Positions 42,902-51,623 of a stretch of DNA of 64,000 nucleotides are shown one piece after another (position 1 is the first letter of the stretch; each line of letters opens with the position of its first letter). Both the position numbers and the translations under genes were made by a program. Under the pieces are notes generated by a model, which saw nothing but the letters and a program-made list of their open reading frames with translations, was not told where the DNA came from and made no database searches. The DNA comes from Acidobacteriota bacterium (GTDB lineage: Bacteria > Zixibacteria > MSB-5A5 > GN15 > FEB-12). Where the stretch lies: NCBI GenBank assembly GCA_035529075.1, contig DATKXK010000010.1, positions 62,001 to 126,000 on the forward strand, written 5' to 3'.

Positions 42902-44186
42902 GAACCATCTTCCGGCTGGTCGTGTAGGCGTCGGTGACCAGGCGGTAAAAGTACACGCCGGAAGCAAGCGGCTGACCGGAATCCGAATGAGCGTCGAATT
43001 CTACTTCGTGAACTCCCGCCGCCATCTGCCGGTCTACCAGCCGTCGCACTCTCCGGCCAAGCACGTTGAACACGTCTATCCGCACGCGGTTGGAGGTCGG
43101 CAGGCTGAACTGAATCAGCGTAGTGGGGTTGAACGGATTCGGATAATTCTGGGCCAGCGCATACTGTGACGGCAGGGGGTGGTCATCAACAGCGTCGTCC
43201 ACGTCGGTCGGCAGACGGATCTCAACGTATCCCGCCGTGAACAGGGGGGTAAAGGTGATATCGCCGGCCGCCGGCGTGCGCGTCACGGTGGTGTGCACGA
43301 CACCGGCAAAGGCCGTGGTGTCTATCTTTATGATAGTGTCCGGGGCCAGCGGGTCGATGGTGAAGTAGAGGCTGGCAATGATCCCGCTGCCGGCCGGAAG
43401 AGGGTCGGCCTCGTAGAACGAGAGACGCAGTATCAATTCGGAGGACTCGTTCTGATTCTGAACCGGCTGGCTGTTGCTGTACGGCGGCAACGGCCGGGTC
43501 TGCTGAAACGACACGGAGTCGTACTGCAGGTAGGGAGATCCGTAGTCCAGGGCCACCGTGACGTTCGCAACATCGTCTTCGTTGAAGAAGTTGACGTCGA
43601 GTGCAATCGTCTGTCCTCGCTCGCCGGCCGTGTCGGTTATCCAGACGCTGTCAAAGGCCACCGGGGCTTCGCGGATAATGAGGCGGCCCGGCACGAACTG
43701 AGGTACGAAAGCGTCGAACGCATCGTCGGTAAACGAAGTGCCCCGGGTGATGGAGCCTTCAATAATCGTCGTTGAGTCGATTAGGACGACCTGCGGTGAT
43801 ATGCTCGACGGATACGACAGGAAGAGATGCCCGAGCAACCCGGTCGCCGGTGGGATACCGTCAAAGGCATATACGGAGATCGCGGTTGAATCTCTGTTGA
43901 AACTGGCGCCCCTGAAATCTGAATCTTCAAGCCGGCCGCCCAGAAACGAGAACGAGTCAATAGCGACCTGCGGGGAGTTGGGCTTCAGCGTGATCTCGAC
44001 TCCCGACAGCAATTCATCGTTCAGGAAACGAATCGGCACGACGCCTATTCCCGACGTATATGCCACCGCGGAGTCGACCCAGACGGTGTCTGGCAGGTTG
44101 GGGTCCGTCCCCTGGGTCCAGGCGGTAGAAGTCATCGTCAGCGAGCCGATTAAGACGAGCAACCATATCCGAATTGTTCTGTTCAT
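42891..44186 (-). CDS. Secreted protein with C-terminal sorting (T9SS-type) domain
   Basis: A 431-residue secreted protein: signal peptide (IRIWLLVLIGSLTMTSTAW), two roughly 150-residue beta-rich repeats that look cohesin-like (first from VPIRFLNDELLSGVEITL; second from IALDVNFFNEDDVANVTVAL), and a C-terminal 85-residue domain beginning YALAQNYPNPFNPTTLIQF and ending ASGVYFYRLVTDAYTTSRKMVLMK, the FlgD-Ig/T9SS type A sorting-domain pattern. Exported and cell-surface fate is inferred from that. Start is M at 44186, because the longer frame lacks the signal start. It lies alone on the minus strand between two flagellar operons and is of unknown role. Confidence 0.85.
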   Translation of the reverse strand: MNRTIRIWLLVLIGSLTMTSTAWTQGTDPNLPDTVWVDSAVAYTSGIGVVPIRFLNDELLSGVEITLKPNSPQVAIDSFSFLGGRLEDSDFRGASFNRDSTAISVYAFDGIPPATGLLGHLFLSYPSSISPQVVLIDSTTIIEGSITRGTSFTDDAFDAFVPQFVPGRLIIREAPVAFDSVWITDTAGERGQTIALDVNFFNEDDVANVTVALDYGSPYLQYDSVSFQQTRPLPPYSNSQPVQNQNESSELILRLSFYEADPLPAGSGIIASLYFTIDPLAPDTIIKIDTTAFAGVVHTTVTRTPAAGDITFTPLFTAGYVEIRLPTDVDDAVDDHPLPSQYALAQNYPNPFNPTTLIQFSLPTSNRVRIDVFNVLGRRVRRLVDRQMAAGVHEVEFDAHSDSGQPLASGVYFYRLVTDAYTTSRKMVLMK

Positions 44187-44665
44187 ATCCACGATCCTGT
44201 TCTCCGATGCCACTCAAAGAGCAAAATCTGTGCTTTCTCAGCCGTCAGTGTCAAGAATCAGGCGGGCCTTCGGAGATTCGCCGGTGCTGACTGTAAGTAG
44301 TTGCAAGACCGCAAGCTTGATCGACCTCAATATATGGAGGCGGGCCGATATCGGCAAACGCTTTTTGGCCGGCGAGCCGCCGGTATGCAAGATGCTTCCT
44401 AAATCCTCCGCGCCCAACGCCTCCCGGCGGTCCTGTCGTTACACGCGTCAGGTCCCGTTCGGGCAAGGACGCTGTTGTGCAAAAACATCCGAGGATGCCG
44501 ACGGGTTCCGCGCCGTGCATGATCCGGCCCGAGATGGCCGGAGAAAACATTTCTCTCAAGCCAAAGAAAAACATTCCTGATCCAACCGGCCGGGGCCCTG
44601 TGTCAGGGTGGCGAGACCAGTGTAATCTGTTGACGGGTCATTGGTTACGCGCCTCCATGACAGCT
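44187..44665. other. Intergenic region before flgF, 479 bp
   Basis: I see no gene here. Between the divergent starts of the sorting-domain gene and flgF there is a 12-bp palindrome GCCGATATCGGC (44344-44355), which contains a sigma-28 -10-like GCCGATAT on both strands but no -35 partner. The region is a plausible home for enhancer sites of the sigma-54 activator, but none is identifiable by eye. Confidence 0.5.
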
Positions 44666-44681
44666 TGGCACGGACCCTGCT
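44666..44681 (+). promoter_or_regulatory. Sigma-54-like promoter of the flgF operon
   Basis: TGGCAC (44666-44671), 5 nt, CTGCT (44677-44681): GG and GC are 12 nt apart, one mismatch to TTGCW. The start would fall near 44691, past the ATG at 44682 and before the ATG at 44703, which supports the latter as the flgF start. Confidence 0.8.
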
Positions 44682-44702
44682 ATGACAGGATTGGAGGATT
44701 CT

Positions 44703-45431
44703 ATGGTTAAAGGTATGTACACCTCTGCATCGGCTATGCTACCGCGCGTCCGCAAGCAGGAAATGCTGGCCAATAACATCGCCAACACCGGCACCGCCGG
44801 TTTCAAGAAAGACCGGATGTTCACCAAGGAACTCTCGCGTGCCGCGCAACGGCAACTGCCCAGAAAAACAGACTGGCAGAAGCCTATGGTGGACCGGGTC
44901 TACATCGATTACGCGCCGGGCGTCTTCGACAAAACGGGCAACCCGCTCGACCTGGCCATTGACGGTGACGGTTTCTTCACCCTTCAGGCTCCGGACGGCG
45001 GCACGGTTCTGACGCGCTCAGGGGCCTTCCAGGTGGACGCCGACGGCTTTCTTGTGTTTCCCGGCGGATATCTTGTGACCGGCGAGGGAGGGCCGATTGA
45101 AGTCGGCGACGGCAAAGTGTCGATCAGCCAGACCGGTGAGGTGGAGGTCGACGGGTTTGCGGTAGGCCGCATCGTGCCCAAATCGGTCTCGGACGTGAGC
45201 AAACTCGAACGGCTTGGCGATTCGCTTTTCGGCGTGCCGGCCGACGAGTCGCTTCTCCCGGCCATAAGCGCCAGCATCCAGCAGGGGTATCTCGAAACGT
45301 CCAACGTTGACGTCGTCCATGAAATGGTAGAGATGTTGATCTCCTACCGCACGTACGAAGCCAACGCCAAGGCGCTGCAATCGCAGGACGAAAGCCTGGA
45401 CCACCTGTTTAACAGGGTGGCGGGGGATTAA
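44703..45431 (+). CDS. flgF: Flagellar rod protein FlgF
   Basis: A 242-residue proximal rod protein of the FlgF/FlgG family: MYTSASAMLPRVRKQEMLANNIANTGTAGFK, DLAIDGDGFFTLQAPDGG, LTRSGAF, and C-terminal QQGYLETSNVDVVHEMVEML-type ending. Shorter than the following FlgG and the first of the pair, as FlgF usually is. GGAGG precedes the ATG at 44703; the upstream ATG at 44682 would be inside the promoter. First gene of the second sigma-54 operon. Confidence 0.9.
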   Translation: MVKGMYTSASAMLPRVRKQEMLANNIANTGTAGFKKDRMFTKELSRAAQRQLPRKTDWQKPMVDRVYIDYAPGVFDKTGNPLDLAIDGDGFFTLQAPDGGTVLTRSGAFQVDADGFLVFPGGYLVTGEGGPIEVGDGKVSISQTGEVEVDGFAVGRIVPKSVSDVSKLERLGDSLFGVPADESLLPAISASIQQGYLETSNVDVVHEMVEMLISYRTYEANAKALQSQDESLDHLFNRVAGD

Positions 45432-45467
45432 GTAGAGCGAAAACGAAGTGGACACAGGAGTGACGAT

Positions 45468-46256
45468 ATGATCAAAGCGATGCGCACCGCGGCGACCGGC
45501 ATGATGTCGCAGCAGATGAACGTTGACAACATCGCCAACAATCTCGCCAACGTCAATACCACCGGCTTCAAGAAGAGCAAGCTCGAGTTCCAGGACGTGC
45601 TGTATCAGAATCTCCGGCGTGCCGGGGCCGCCTCCGCCCTCGGTGCCCAGGCGCCGACCGGGCTGGCTATCGGCTATGGAACCCGTGCCTCCGCCACCGT
45701 TCGTCAATTCACCACCGGCGACCTGCAGCAAACGGGAAACCCGTTCGACATGGCTCTCGATGGCGACGGTTTTTTCCAGATTCAGAGACCTGACGGCACC
45801 ACCGCATACACGCGCGACGGTACCTTCAAGCTCTCCAGCGACAGTCGCCTTGTCACCACTGACGGATACTACCTCCTGCCGGAAATCAGCGTGCCGGAGG
45901 ATACCGTCTCAGTGGCGATCGGCAAGGACGGCAGCATTGAGGTACTGCAGTACGGCCAGGACGAACCGGCTCAGATCGGGCAGATCGAGTTGGCTCGCTT
46001 CGTGAATCCGGCCGGTCTGTCAGCAATCGGGCGAAACCTGCTCGTCATGACCTCGGCCTCCGGTGATCCGATTACCGACGTGCCGGGTCAGGGCGGTCTC
46101 GGCGAGATCGACCAGGGCTACGTGGAAATGTCCAACGTCAGCGTGGTCGACGAGATGGTGAATATGATTGTCGCCCAGCGGGCCTACGAAATGAATTCGA
46201 AGGCGATACAGACCGCCGACGATATGGCGTCGGTGGCCAACAACCTGAAGAGATAA
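45468..46256 (+). CDS. flgG: Flagellar distal rod protein FlgG
   Basis: A 262-residue distal rod protein: AMRTAATGMMSQQMNVDNIANNLANVNTTGFKK, LGAQAPTGLAIGYGTRASATVR, and the C-terminal GEIDQGYVEMSNVSVVDEMVNMIVAQRAYEMNSKAI. The EMVNMIVAQRAYEMNSK terminus is diagnostic of FlgG. Length is typical (260). It is followed by flgA with a 4-bp gap. Confidence 0.96.
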   Translation: MIKAMRTAATGMMSQQMNVDNIANNLANVNTTGFKKSKLEFQDVLYQNLRRAGAASALGAQAPTGLAIGYGTRASATVRQFTTGDLQQTGNPFDMALDGDGFFQIQRPDGTTAYTRDGTFKLSSDSRLVTTDGYYLLPEISVPEDTVSVAIGKDGSIEVLQYGQDEPAQIGQIELARFVNPAGLSAIGRNLLVMTSASGDPITDVPGQGGLGEIDQGYVEMSNVSVVDEMVNMIVAQRAYEMNSKAIQTADDMASVANNLKR

Positions 46257-46260
46257 AAAT

Positions 46261-46947
46261 ATGAAACCCTCGTCTGTAGCCGGTGCGGTGCTGCTGTCGC
46301 TGGCACTGGCCGTAACCGGACATACCGTTGCCGTCGACGATCTGGTCGTGCAACGGTTATACGAGGACTACAGCCTCGACACGCTTCACTACGCCGTGGA
46401 GGTTCTGTCCAATCCGCTGAGGGAGATGGATGTCGACCCTGAGCAGGTGGCCTTGCGCCCCCTGACGCGGAAGGAACCGCTGGGACTGTTCACCGTCCTG
46501 GTGGAAGTGACAGACGGCGGGGCGCTCATAAAGCGAGGCCAGGTCCGGCTCCGCGTCAGGAAATACGCCGACGTTCTGGTAGCCGCGGGCAGACTGGTCC
46601 GCCATGAACCGCTCACTGCCGACAGGCTGGTTAAGAAAAGGATGGAGGTGACCTCCTTGCGGGAGCAGCCGGTCACTTCGGTCGACCGGATCAACGGGTG
46701 CAGGTTGGCGCGGAATCTCAGCAAGGGACAGATTCTCACCGCCGGTGCGATCCAGCCGGTGCCTGACATTGACGTCGGGCGGGAGGTCTCCATCGTTATT
46801 GCCAGCGGACTGTGCACGATAACGGCACCGGGCCGCTCGCTTCAGGCCGGTCTGACCGGCTCGTACATCAGAGTAAAGAACATGGCATCGGGCAAAATCC
46901 TTAACGCACGCGTTGTCGACAGCCTCTCCGTCGCGGTCGACCCGTAA
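46261..46947 (+). CDS. flgA: P-ring assembly chaperone FlgA
   Basis: A 228-residue periplasmic protein with a signal peptide (VAGAVLLSLALAVTGHTVA) and a C-terminal SAF domain (VAAGRLVRHEPLTADRL ... GRSLQAGLTGSYIRVKNMASGKILNARV), the FlgA signature. It assists FlgI polymerisation in the periplasm. Located just before flgH and flgI, its usual place in this kind of operon. Confidence 0.9.
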   Translation: MKPSSVAGAVLLSLALAVTGHTVAVDDLVVQRLYEDYSLDTLHYAVEVLSNPLREMDVDPEQVALRPLTRKEPLGLFTVLVEVTDGGALIKRGQVRLRVRKYADVLVAAGRLVRHEPLTADRLVKKRMEVTSLREQPVTSVDRINGCRLARNLSKGQILTAGAIQPVPDIDVGREVSIVIASGLCTITAPGRSLQAGLTGSYIRVKNMASGKILNARVVDSLSVAVDP

Positions 46948-46981
46948 CGCGCGCCGACGCCGAAGGCGCGAAAGGAGACAC

Positions 46982-47566
46982 ATGAAGAAAATCATCATAT
47001 TGCTGGCTATCCTGCTGCTGCTGCCGTTCTCTCTCAAGCTCAAGGGACAGGGATTCGGTCGTGACCAGTCGTTATTCTCCGATATCAAGGCGCGCCGGGT
47101 CGGTGACATCCTTACCGTCATCATCGTCGAGCAAAACCGCGCCTCCAGCCAGGTCGAGTCCAAGACGGAAAAGAGCGGTAACTCCCAGCTATCCGGCGGC
47201 CCGGGCGTCGGACCGCTCCTGCGCCATATCCCAATCTTCAGCGCCGACGCCAAAATGAAGAACGATTTCGAAGGCAAGGGGGAGAACCTCCGCACCGGGA
47301 CCATCATGGGAAAAATTTCAGTAACGGTAGTGGAAGTGCGGGAGAACGGCGACCTGGTGGTGGAAGGTTCCCGCGTGATCGGCATCTCGGGCGATAAGGA
47401 GACGCTTAACCTTACCGGTGTCGTGCGGCAAAAGGACATTGCCGCCGATAACAGCGTCCAGTCATACCAGATCGCCGACGCCGAGGTTGTTTACACCGGT
47501 AAAGGCAATACCAACACCGGGGCCCGACCGGGCTTCATAGCCCGGCTGGTTAACTGGATCTTTTAG
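46982..47566 (+). CDS. flgH: Flagellar L-ring protein FlgH
   Basis: A 194-residue L-ring protein: N-terminal signal-like KKIIILLAILLLLPFSLKL, then RRVGDILTVIIVEQNRA, NLRTGTIMGKISVTVVEVRENGDLVVEGSRVIG and the terminal GFIARLVNWIF, all as in FlgH. Unusually no lipobox cysteine follows the signal sequence and I see no cysteine in the protein, so it is probably not lipidated, unlike E. coli FlgH. The ATG at 46982 follows AAAGGAG; a frame beginning at 46913 overlaps flgA. Confidence 0.92.
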   Translation: MKKIIILLAILLLLPFSLKLKGQGFGRDQSLFSDIKARRVGDILTVIIVEQNRASSQVESKTEKSGNSQLSGGPGVGPLLRHIPIFSADAKMKNDFEGKGENLRTGTIMGKISVTVVEVRENGDLVVEGSRVIGISGDKETLNLTGVVRQKDIAADNSVQSYQIADAEVVYTGKGNTNTGARPGFIARLVNWIF

Positions 47567-47575
47567 GAGACCGCC

Positions 47576-48715
47576 ATGCTCAGTGCCATATACAATCACC
47601 TGTTTCTTCCGGCGGGATTCACCGCCGTGCTGTTCTTCCTGTCGCTGTGGCTGCCGGCGGCTGCCGAGGGCGCCAAGGTCCGGATCAAGGACATCTGCTC
47701 GTTTCAGGATCGGCAGGAAGTCGCGCTTCTCGGCTACGGCCTGGTGGTGGGTCTGGACGGGACCGGCGACGGGACCGGGACGCAGTTCACCAGCCAGTCA
47801 ATGGCCAACATGATGGAGCGTCTGGGCGTCACGGTCGATCAGAGGAAGCTCAAAGTCAAGAACGTGGCCGCCGTAATGGTCACGGCGCGCCTGTCGTCGC
47901 AGCAGACGGCCGGATCTACCATAGACGTCACCGTGTCGTCCATCGGTGACGCCTCGTCTTTGCAGGGGGGGACGTTGCTGTCGACACCGCTTTCGACGCC
48001 GAGCGGCGTCGTGCGGGCCACCGCCCAGGGCGCGGTGTCCATCGGCGGCTTTAACGTACAGGTCGACGAGGCCAACAAGATCGTGAACAACTACACGCTG
48101 GTCGGAAGAGTCCCGGGGGGCGGTACCGTGACCGATCCGCTGGCGCCGACCCCGGGCAGCGACCGCGAATTCATCCTGTCGCTGCATGACCCGGATATGA
48201 CCACGGCGCATCGGACGGCGCAGGTGATCAATATCAAGTACGGGACGGTCGCCTACCCGACCGACGGCGGTGCCGTTCGCATCGTCATCCCGGATTCGCT
48301 CATGTATCCGACGCTTCGGTCCAAATTCATGTCCGATATCGGGCACCTGCGCATAGTGCCGGACAACGTGGCCCGCGTGGTGATCAATGAAAGAACCGGC
48401 ACCATTGTGGCCGGCGAACACGTTACCATTGCTCCGGTAGCGGTCGCGCACGGGACGATCACGGTCGACATCCGTTCGCGCCCGATAATATCGCAGCCGC
48501 AGCCGTTCTCGGAAGGCGAGACGGTAATCACGCAGGAACCGTCGATCACCGTAAATCAGGAACAGGCCCGGGTGGTGAACCTCAAGGGTTCCGTTTACCT
48601 CAAGGACGTAGCCGGGGCTTTGAACAAGATCGGCGCTACCCCCCGTGACATTATCGCCATTTTCCAGGCCCTCAAGCAGGCCGGGGCGCTGCGCGCCGAA
48701 CTGGTGATCCTCTGA
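47576..48715 (+). CDS. flgI: Flagellar P-ring protein FlgI
   Basis: A 379-residue P-ring subunit with signal peptide (AVLFFLSLWLPAAAEG) and strong family motifs: LLGYGLVVGLDGTGDG, NVAAVMVTARL, VSSIGDASSLQGGTLL, VNNYTLVGRVPGGG-like, and the late VVNLKGSVYLKDVAGALNKIGATPRDIIAIFQALKQAGAL. It makes the periplasmic bushing of the rod. Its stop overlaps the flgJ ATG by one base. Confidence 0.96.
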   Translation: MLSAIYNHLFLPAGFTAVLFFLSLWLPAAAEGAKVRIKDICSFQDRQEVALLGYGLVVGLDGTGDGTGTQFTSQSMANMMERLGVTVDQRKLKVKNVAAVMVTARLSSQQTAGSTIDVTVSSIGDASSLQGGTLLSTPLSTPSGVVRATAQGAVSIGGFNVQVDEANKIVNNYTLVGRVPGGGTVTDPLAPTPGSDREFILSLHDPDMTTAHRTAQVINIKYGTVAYPTDGGAVRIVIPDSLMYPTLRSKFMSDIGHLRIVPDNVARVVINERTGTIVAGEHVTIAPVAVAHGTITVDIRSRPIISQPQPFSEGETVITQEPSITVNQEQARVVNLKGSVYLKDVAGALNKIGATPRDIIAIFQALKQAGALRAELVIL

Positions 48716-49656
48716 TGATCTCGTTGGCCAAAACCGCCCCATCACTCCTGAAGCAGACCGGCCTGGACCGGCTAAAAACGCAGCAGGCGGCAGACATCGA
48801 GCAGGAGAAAGCCCGGCTCCGTGAGGCCACGCGGGAGTTCGAGTCTTTCTTCATGTACTACCTGCTCAAGAACATGAGAAAAACGATTCCCAAGAATGAG
48901 CTGACCCGGACCGGCGGGCTTTCGGAGTCCATGGGCAGCGACGTTTTCACCGATCTGTTTGACATGGAGGTGGCCCGCAAAATAACCAGAAGCAACAATC
49001 GGTCGATAGCCGAAATGCTGTACCAATCGCTCGAGAAGCAGACTGAAGCCCGCTTTGGTCAGCCCGGGCCGACACCGGACGCCGCCCCGGGAATCTCCCC
49101 TGAGCCGAAAGGTCTTAAGCTGGACAGGGATCACATCGAGTTGCCCAACAGGGACGACCGGCAAATACCGCGGCCGGATGCGGTCCGGAGCCTTCCCGTA
49201 TCACAGGGGCCGAGACGGGTCCGTCATGATCCTATCCTGGCCAAGTACGGTCCCGATATTTATCGGGCTGCGGCCGAAACCAAGCTGGATTCGGCGCTTA
49301 TCGCTTCGGTCATCAGGGCTGAATCCAACGGCGACGCGCGTGCGGTCTCGACCGCCGGGGCCCGGGGCCTGATGCAACTGACCGACACCACCGCACGCGA
49401 AATGGGCGTCACGGACGTCTTCGACCCGGCGGCAAACATCAGGGGCGGCAGCCGGTATCTGCGCCAGCTGATTGATCGGTACGGAGACGTGAAACTGGCC
49501 CTGGCGGCCTATAACGCCGGCCCGGGGAACGTTGACCGTTACAAAGGGGTTCCTCCATTTAAGGAGACGCGCCGGTACGTCGCGCGTGTGATCAGGCTGA
49601 TGGCCGCACACACGGCGAATTCGAGTGCCTCGAACTCTAAAGTGTCACACAGGTAA
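48715..49656 (+). CDS. flgJ: FlgJ rod-cap/rod-binding domain fused to lytic transglycosylase
   Basis: A 313-residue two-domain protein. The N-terminal part (about 20-110) is the FlgJ rod-binding domain (EFESFFMYYLLKNMRKTIPK, GSDVFTDLFDMEVARKI). A linker follows, then a soluble lytic transglycosylase (SLT/GH23) domain (about 175-300) with catalytic Glu203 in VIRAESNGDARA, GARGLMQLTDTTAREMGV and AYNAGPGNVDRYKG. The E. coli FlgJ has a GH73 muramidase instead; here cutting of peptidoglycan for the rod would use GH23 chemistry. No signal peptide, so export would be by the flagellar apparatus. ATG overlaps flgI stop (TGATG). Confidence 0.92.
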   Translation: MISLAKTAPSLLKQTGLDRLKTQQAADIEQEKARLREATREFESFFMYYLLKNMRKTIPKNELTRTGGLSESMGSDVFTDLFDMEVARKITRSNNRSIAEMLYQSLEKQTEARFGQPGPTPDAAPGISPEPKGLKLDRDHIELPNRDDRQIPRPDAVRSLPVSQGPRRVRHDPILAKYGPDIYRAAAETKLDSALIASVIRAESNGDARAVSTAGARGLMQLTDTTAREMGVTDVFDPAANIRGGSRYLRQLIDRYGDVKLALAAYNAGPGNVDRYKGVPPFKETRRYVARVIRLMAAHTANSSASNSKVSHR

Positions 49657-49680
49657 AGCCGATAGAAGGAGTACAGGACG

Positions 49681-50184
49681 TTGCAGCCAATATCGGACAT
49701 GCTTAATCGGTTGATAGACATAATCGGTCGTGAAGCCGCCCTCTTTGAGTCCTTCCTCGAGTTGCTGGACCAGCAGAAGCGGACGCTGGTTTCCAATCAC
49801 CTTGAGGGCCTGAACGAAGTCACCGATAAACAGCGTGAGAAACTGGTCGAGAGCCGGTTGCTCAGCAGGGAGCGCGACGAGCTTATCCGTCAGATCAAGG
49901 CCGCCAACAGCCTCGAAGGGGACGTAACCGTCACCAGGCTTCTCGAGTTCGCGGACAGGGACCAGGCGGAACGCTTGACGCAGCTCAGGGAGATCATTCT
50001 CGACATGAACGATCGAATCGCCCGGGCCCGGAACACGAACGCGATGCTGTTAAACCAGTCGCGCGAGTTCATTGCCCGCACGATGACGGCGCTGTCCAAG
50101 ATAAAGAACCCTGACCATACGTACGCCGCCGACGGTGCCGCCGCCGGCAAAGGCTCCAACGTGGCCGTGGACAGGAGGGTATGA
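49681..50184 (+). CDS. flgN: FlgN-family export chaperone
   Basis: A 167-residue helical protein with the FlgN pattern: MLNRLIDIIGREAALFESFLELLDQQKRTLV at the N-terminus, and a long coiled coil through QLREIILDMNDRIARARNTNAMLLNQS. FlgN chaperones FlgK and FlgL before export. Both clients are encoded downstream, FlgK by overlap. TTG start with AAGGAG 9 bases upstream; an ATG at 49699 would also be plausible. C-terminal 35 residues are low-complexity. Confidence 0.82.
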   Translation: MQPISDMLNRLIDIIGREAALFESFLELLDQQKRTLVSNHLEGLNEVTDKQREKLVESRLLSRERDELIRQIKAANSLEGDVTVTRLLEFADRDQAERLTQLREIILDMNDRIARARNTNAMLLNQSREFIARTMTALSKIKNPDHTYAADGAAAGKGSNVAVDRRV

Positions 50185-51578
50185 TGCCGGGCTTGTTTCA
50201 GGGATTGGAAATCGGAAAGCGCGCACTGCTGTCACACCAGGTGACGCTCCAGACCATCGGTCACAACATCGCCAACGTCGACACTCCCGGTTACACCCGC
50301 CAGCGGGTCCGCATCTCGTCCGCCCTGCCGGAAACCCTCACCTACGGCTCGGTGGGGATGGGTATTCAGGTTGACGACGTCCGCCAAGTGCGCGACCTCT
50401 TTCTCGGCCAACAGTACCGCGAGGCCAACAAGGCGATGGGCCAGTGGACGTACAAGCAGAAAACAATGTCGCAGATCGAGTCGCTGTTCAACGAGCCCCA
50501 GGACAACTCCCTGAACGACTACCTCAACCAGTTTTGGGACGCCTGGTCGGATCTGTCGACGAACTCTGATTCGAGCACCCATCGACAGATGATACGGACC
50601 AAGGCCAACCAGTTCATCAACGGACTGCACCAGTTGGCCAAGCAGCTGACCTCGCTCCGCGACGCGATCGACCGCGACCTGACCGACATGACCAAAGATG
50701 TCAACCGCTTGACTGCCGAAATTTCGCAGCTGAACCAGCAGATAAAGACGACCGAGCTGGGTGGCAGGAAGGCCAACGATTTGCGGGACGCCCGTGATCG
50801 GCTGATCGACGAGCTGTCCAACGTCGTGGACGTGCGCACGGTTGACAAGGCCAACGGGGCCAACATCGTTTACATGGGTGCCATGGTGCTTGTCGACGGC
50901 TCTGACTCGTTCGATATCGACACCGTGGCCGAGAACGAGGCGGGCGTAACCACGCACCGGGTGGTCTGGAAAGGGACCGACGTCACGCTGGCCAACATCG
51001 ACGGTCAGCTGGCCGGCCTGACGGAATCGCGCGACGAGATTATTCCACGGTACCTCGAAGAGCTTAACGCACTTACCAGGGAACTCGTGGAACGGGTCAA
51101 CACCATCCATCGTTCCGGCTACGGATATCAGAACGGTTCCACTGATGTTGCTTTTTTTGACCCGCGGTTTACCGACGCCGCCACGATCCGGCTGAACGCG
51201 GATATCGAGCAGGACATTAACAAGATCGCCGCCTCGTCCACCCCGGACGGCGACAACCTGATTGCGTTGCAGTTATCCGATTTGCGGGACGTGACGGTAA
51301 TGACCGACAACACGATGACGTTCAACGACTATTACAGCGGTCTTGTCGGCGGACTGGGCGTCGAGTCGCGTGAGGCGACGTCGTTCTCGGACAACTATGA
51401 ACTTTTGCGATACCAGGTTGAGAACGCCCGGCAGTCGGTCCAGGGCGTATCGCTGGACGAGGAGATGACCAATCTGGTCAAGTTCCAGCACGCCTACGAT
51501 GCAGCCGCCCGGGTCATCACGGTGATGGATGAGGCGCTCGACGTCGTCATCGGGGCCATGGGCATAGTGGGAAGATAA
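50184..51578 (+). CDS. flgK: Flagellar hook-associated protein FlgK (HAP1)
   Basis: A 464-residue hook-filament junction protein: LEIGKRALLSHQVTLQTIGHNIANVDTPGYTRQ at the N-terminus, central coiled coil (KDVNRLTAEISQLNQQIKTTELGG), and the C-terminal VQGVSLDEEMTNLVKFQHAYDAAARVITVMDEALDVVI. Shorter than the E. coli protein (547), mainly in the central exposed part. The ATG at 50184 has AGGAGG at good distance; one at 50181 is too close. Follows flgN by overlap. Confidence 0.95.
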   Translation: MPGLFQGLEIGKRALLSHQVTLQTIGHNIANVDTPGYTRQRVRISSALPETLTYGSVGMGIQVDDVRQVRDLFLGQQYREANKAMGQWTYKQKTMSQIESLFNEPQDNSLNDYLNQFWDAWSDLSTNSDSSTHRQMIRTKANQFINGLHQLAKQLTSLRDAIDRDLTDMTKDVNRLTAEISQLNQQIKTTELGGRKANDLRDARDRLIDELSNVVDVRTVDKANGANIVYMGAMVLVDGSDSFDIDTVAENEAGVTTHRVVWKGTDVTLANIDGQLAGLTESRDEIIPRYLEELNALTRELVERVNTIHRSGYGYQNGSTDVAFFDPRFTDAATIRLNADIEQDINKIAASSTPDGDNLIALQLSDLRDVTVMTDNTMTFNDYYSGLVGGLGVESREATSFSDNYELLRYQVENARQSVQGVSLDEEMTNLVKFQHAYDAAARVITVMDEALDVVIGAMGIVGR

Positions 51579-51623
51579 CATTTCAGGCCCCTCGGGGCCG
51601 AGCAATACACCACGGAGGGTGAC

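Noticed and set aside
44344-44355. GCCGATATCGGC as a sigma-28 promoter for either divergent gene.
   Set aside because: No -35 match lies at the right distance on either strand.
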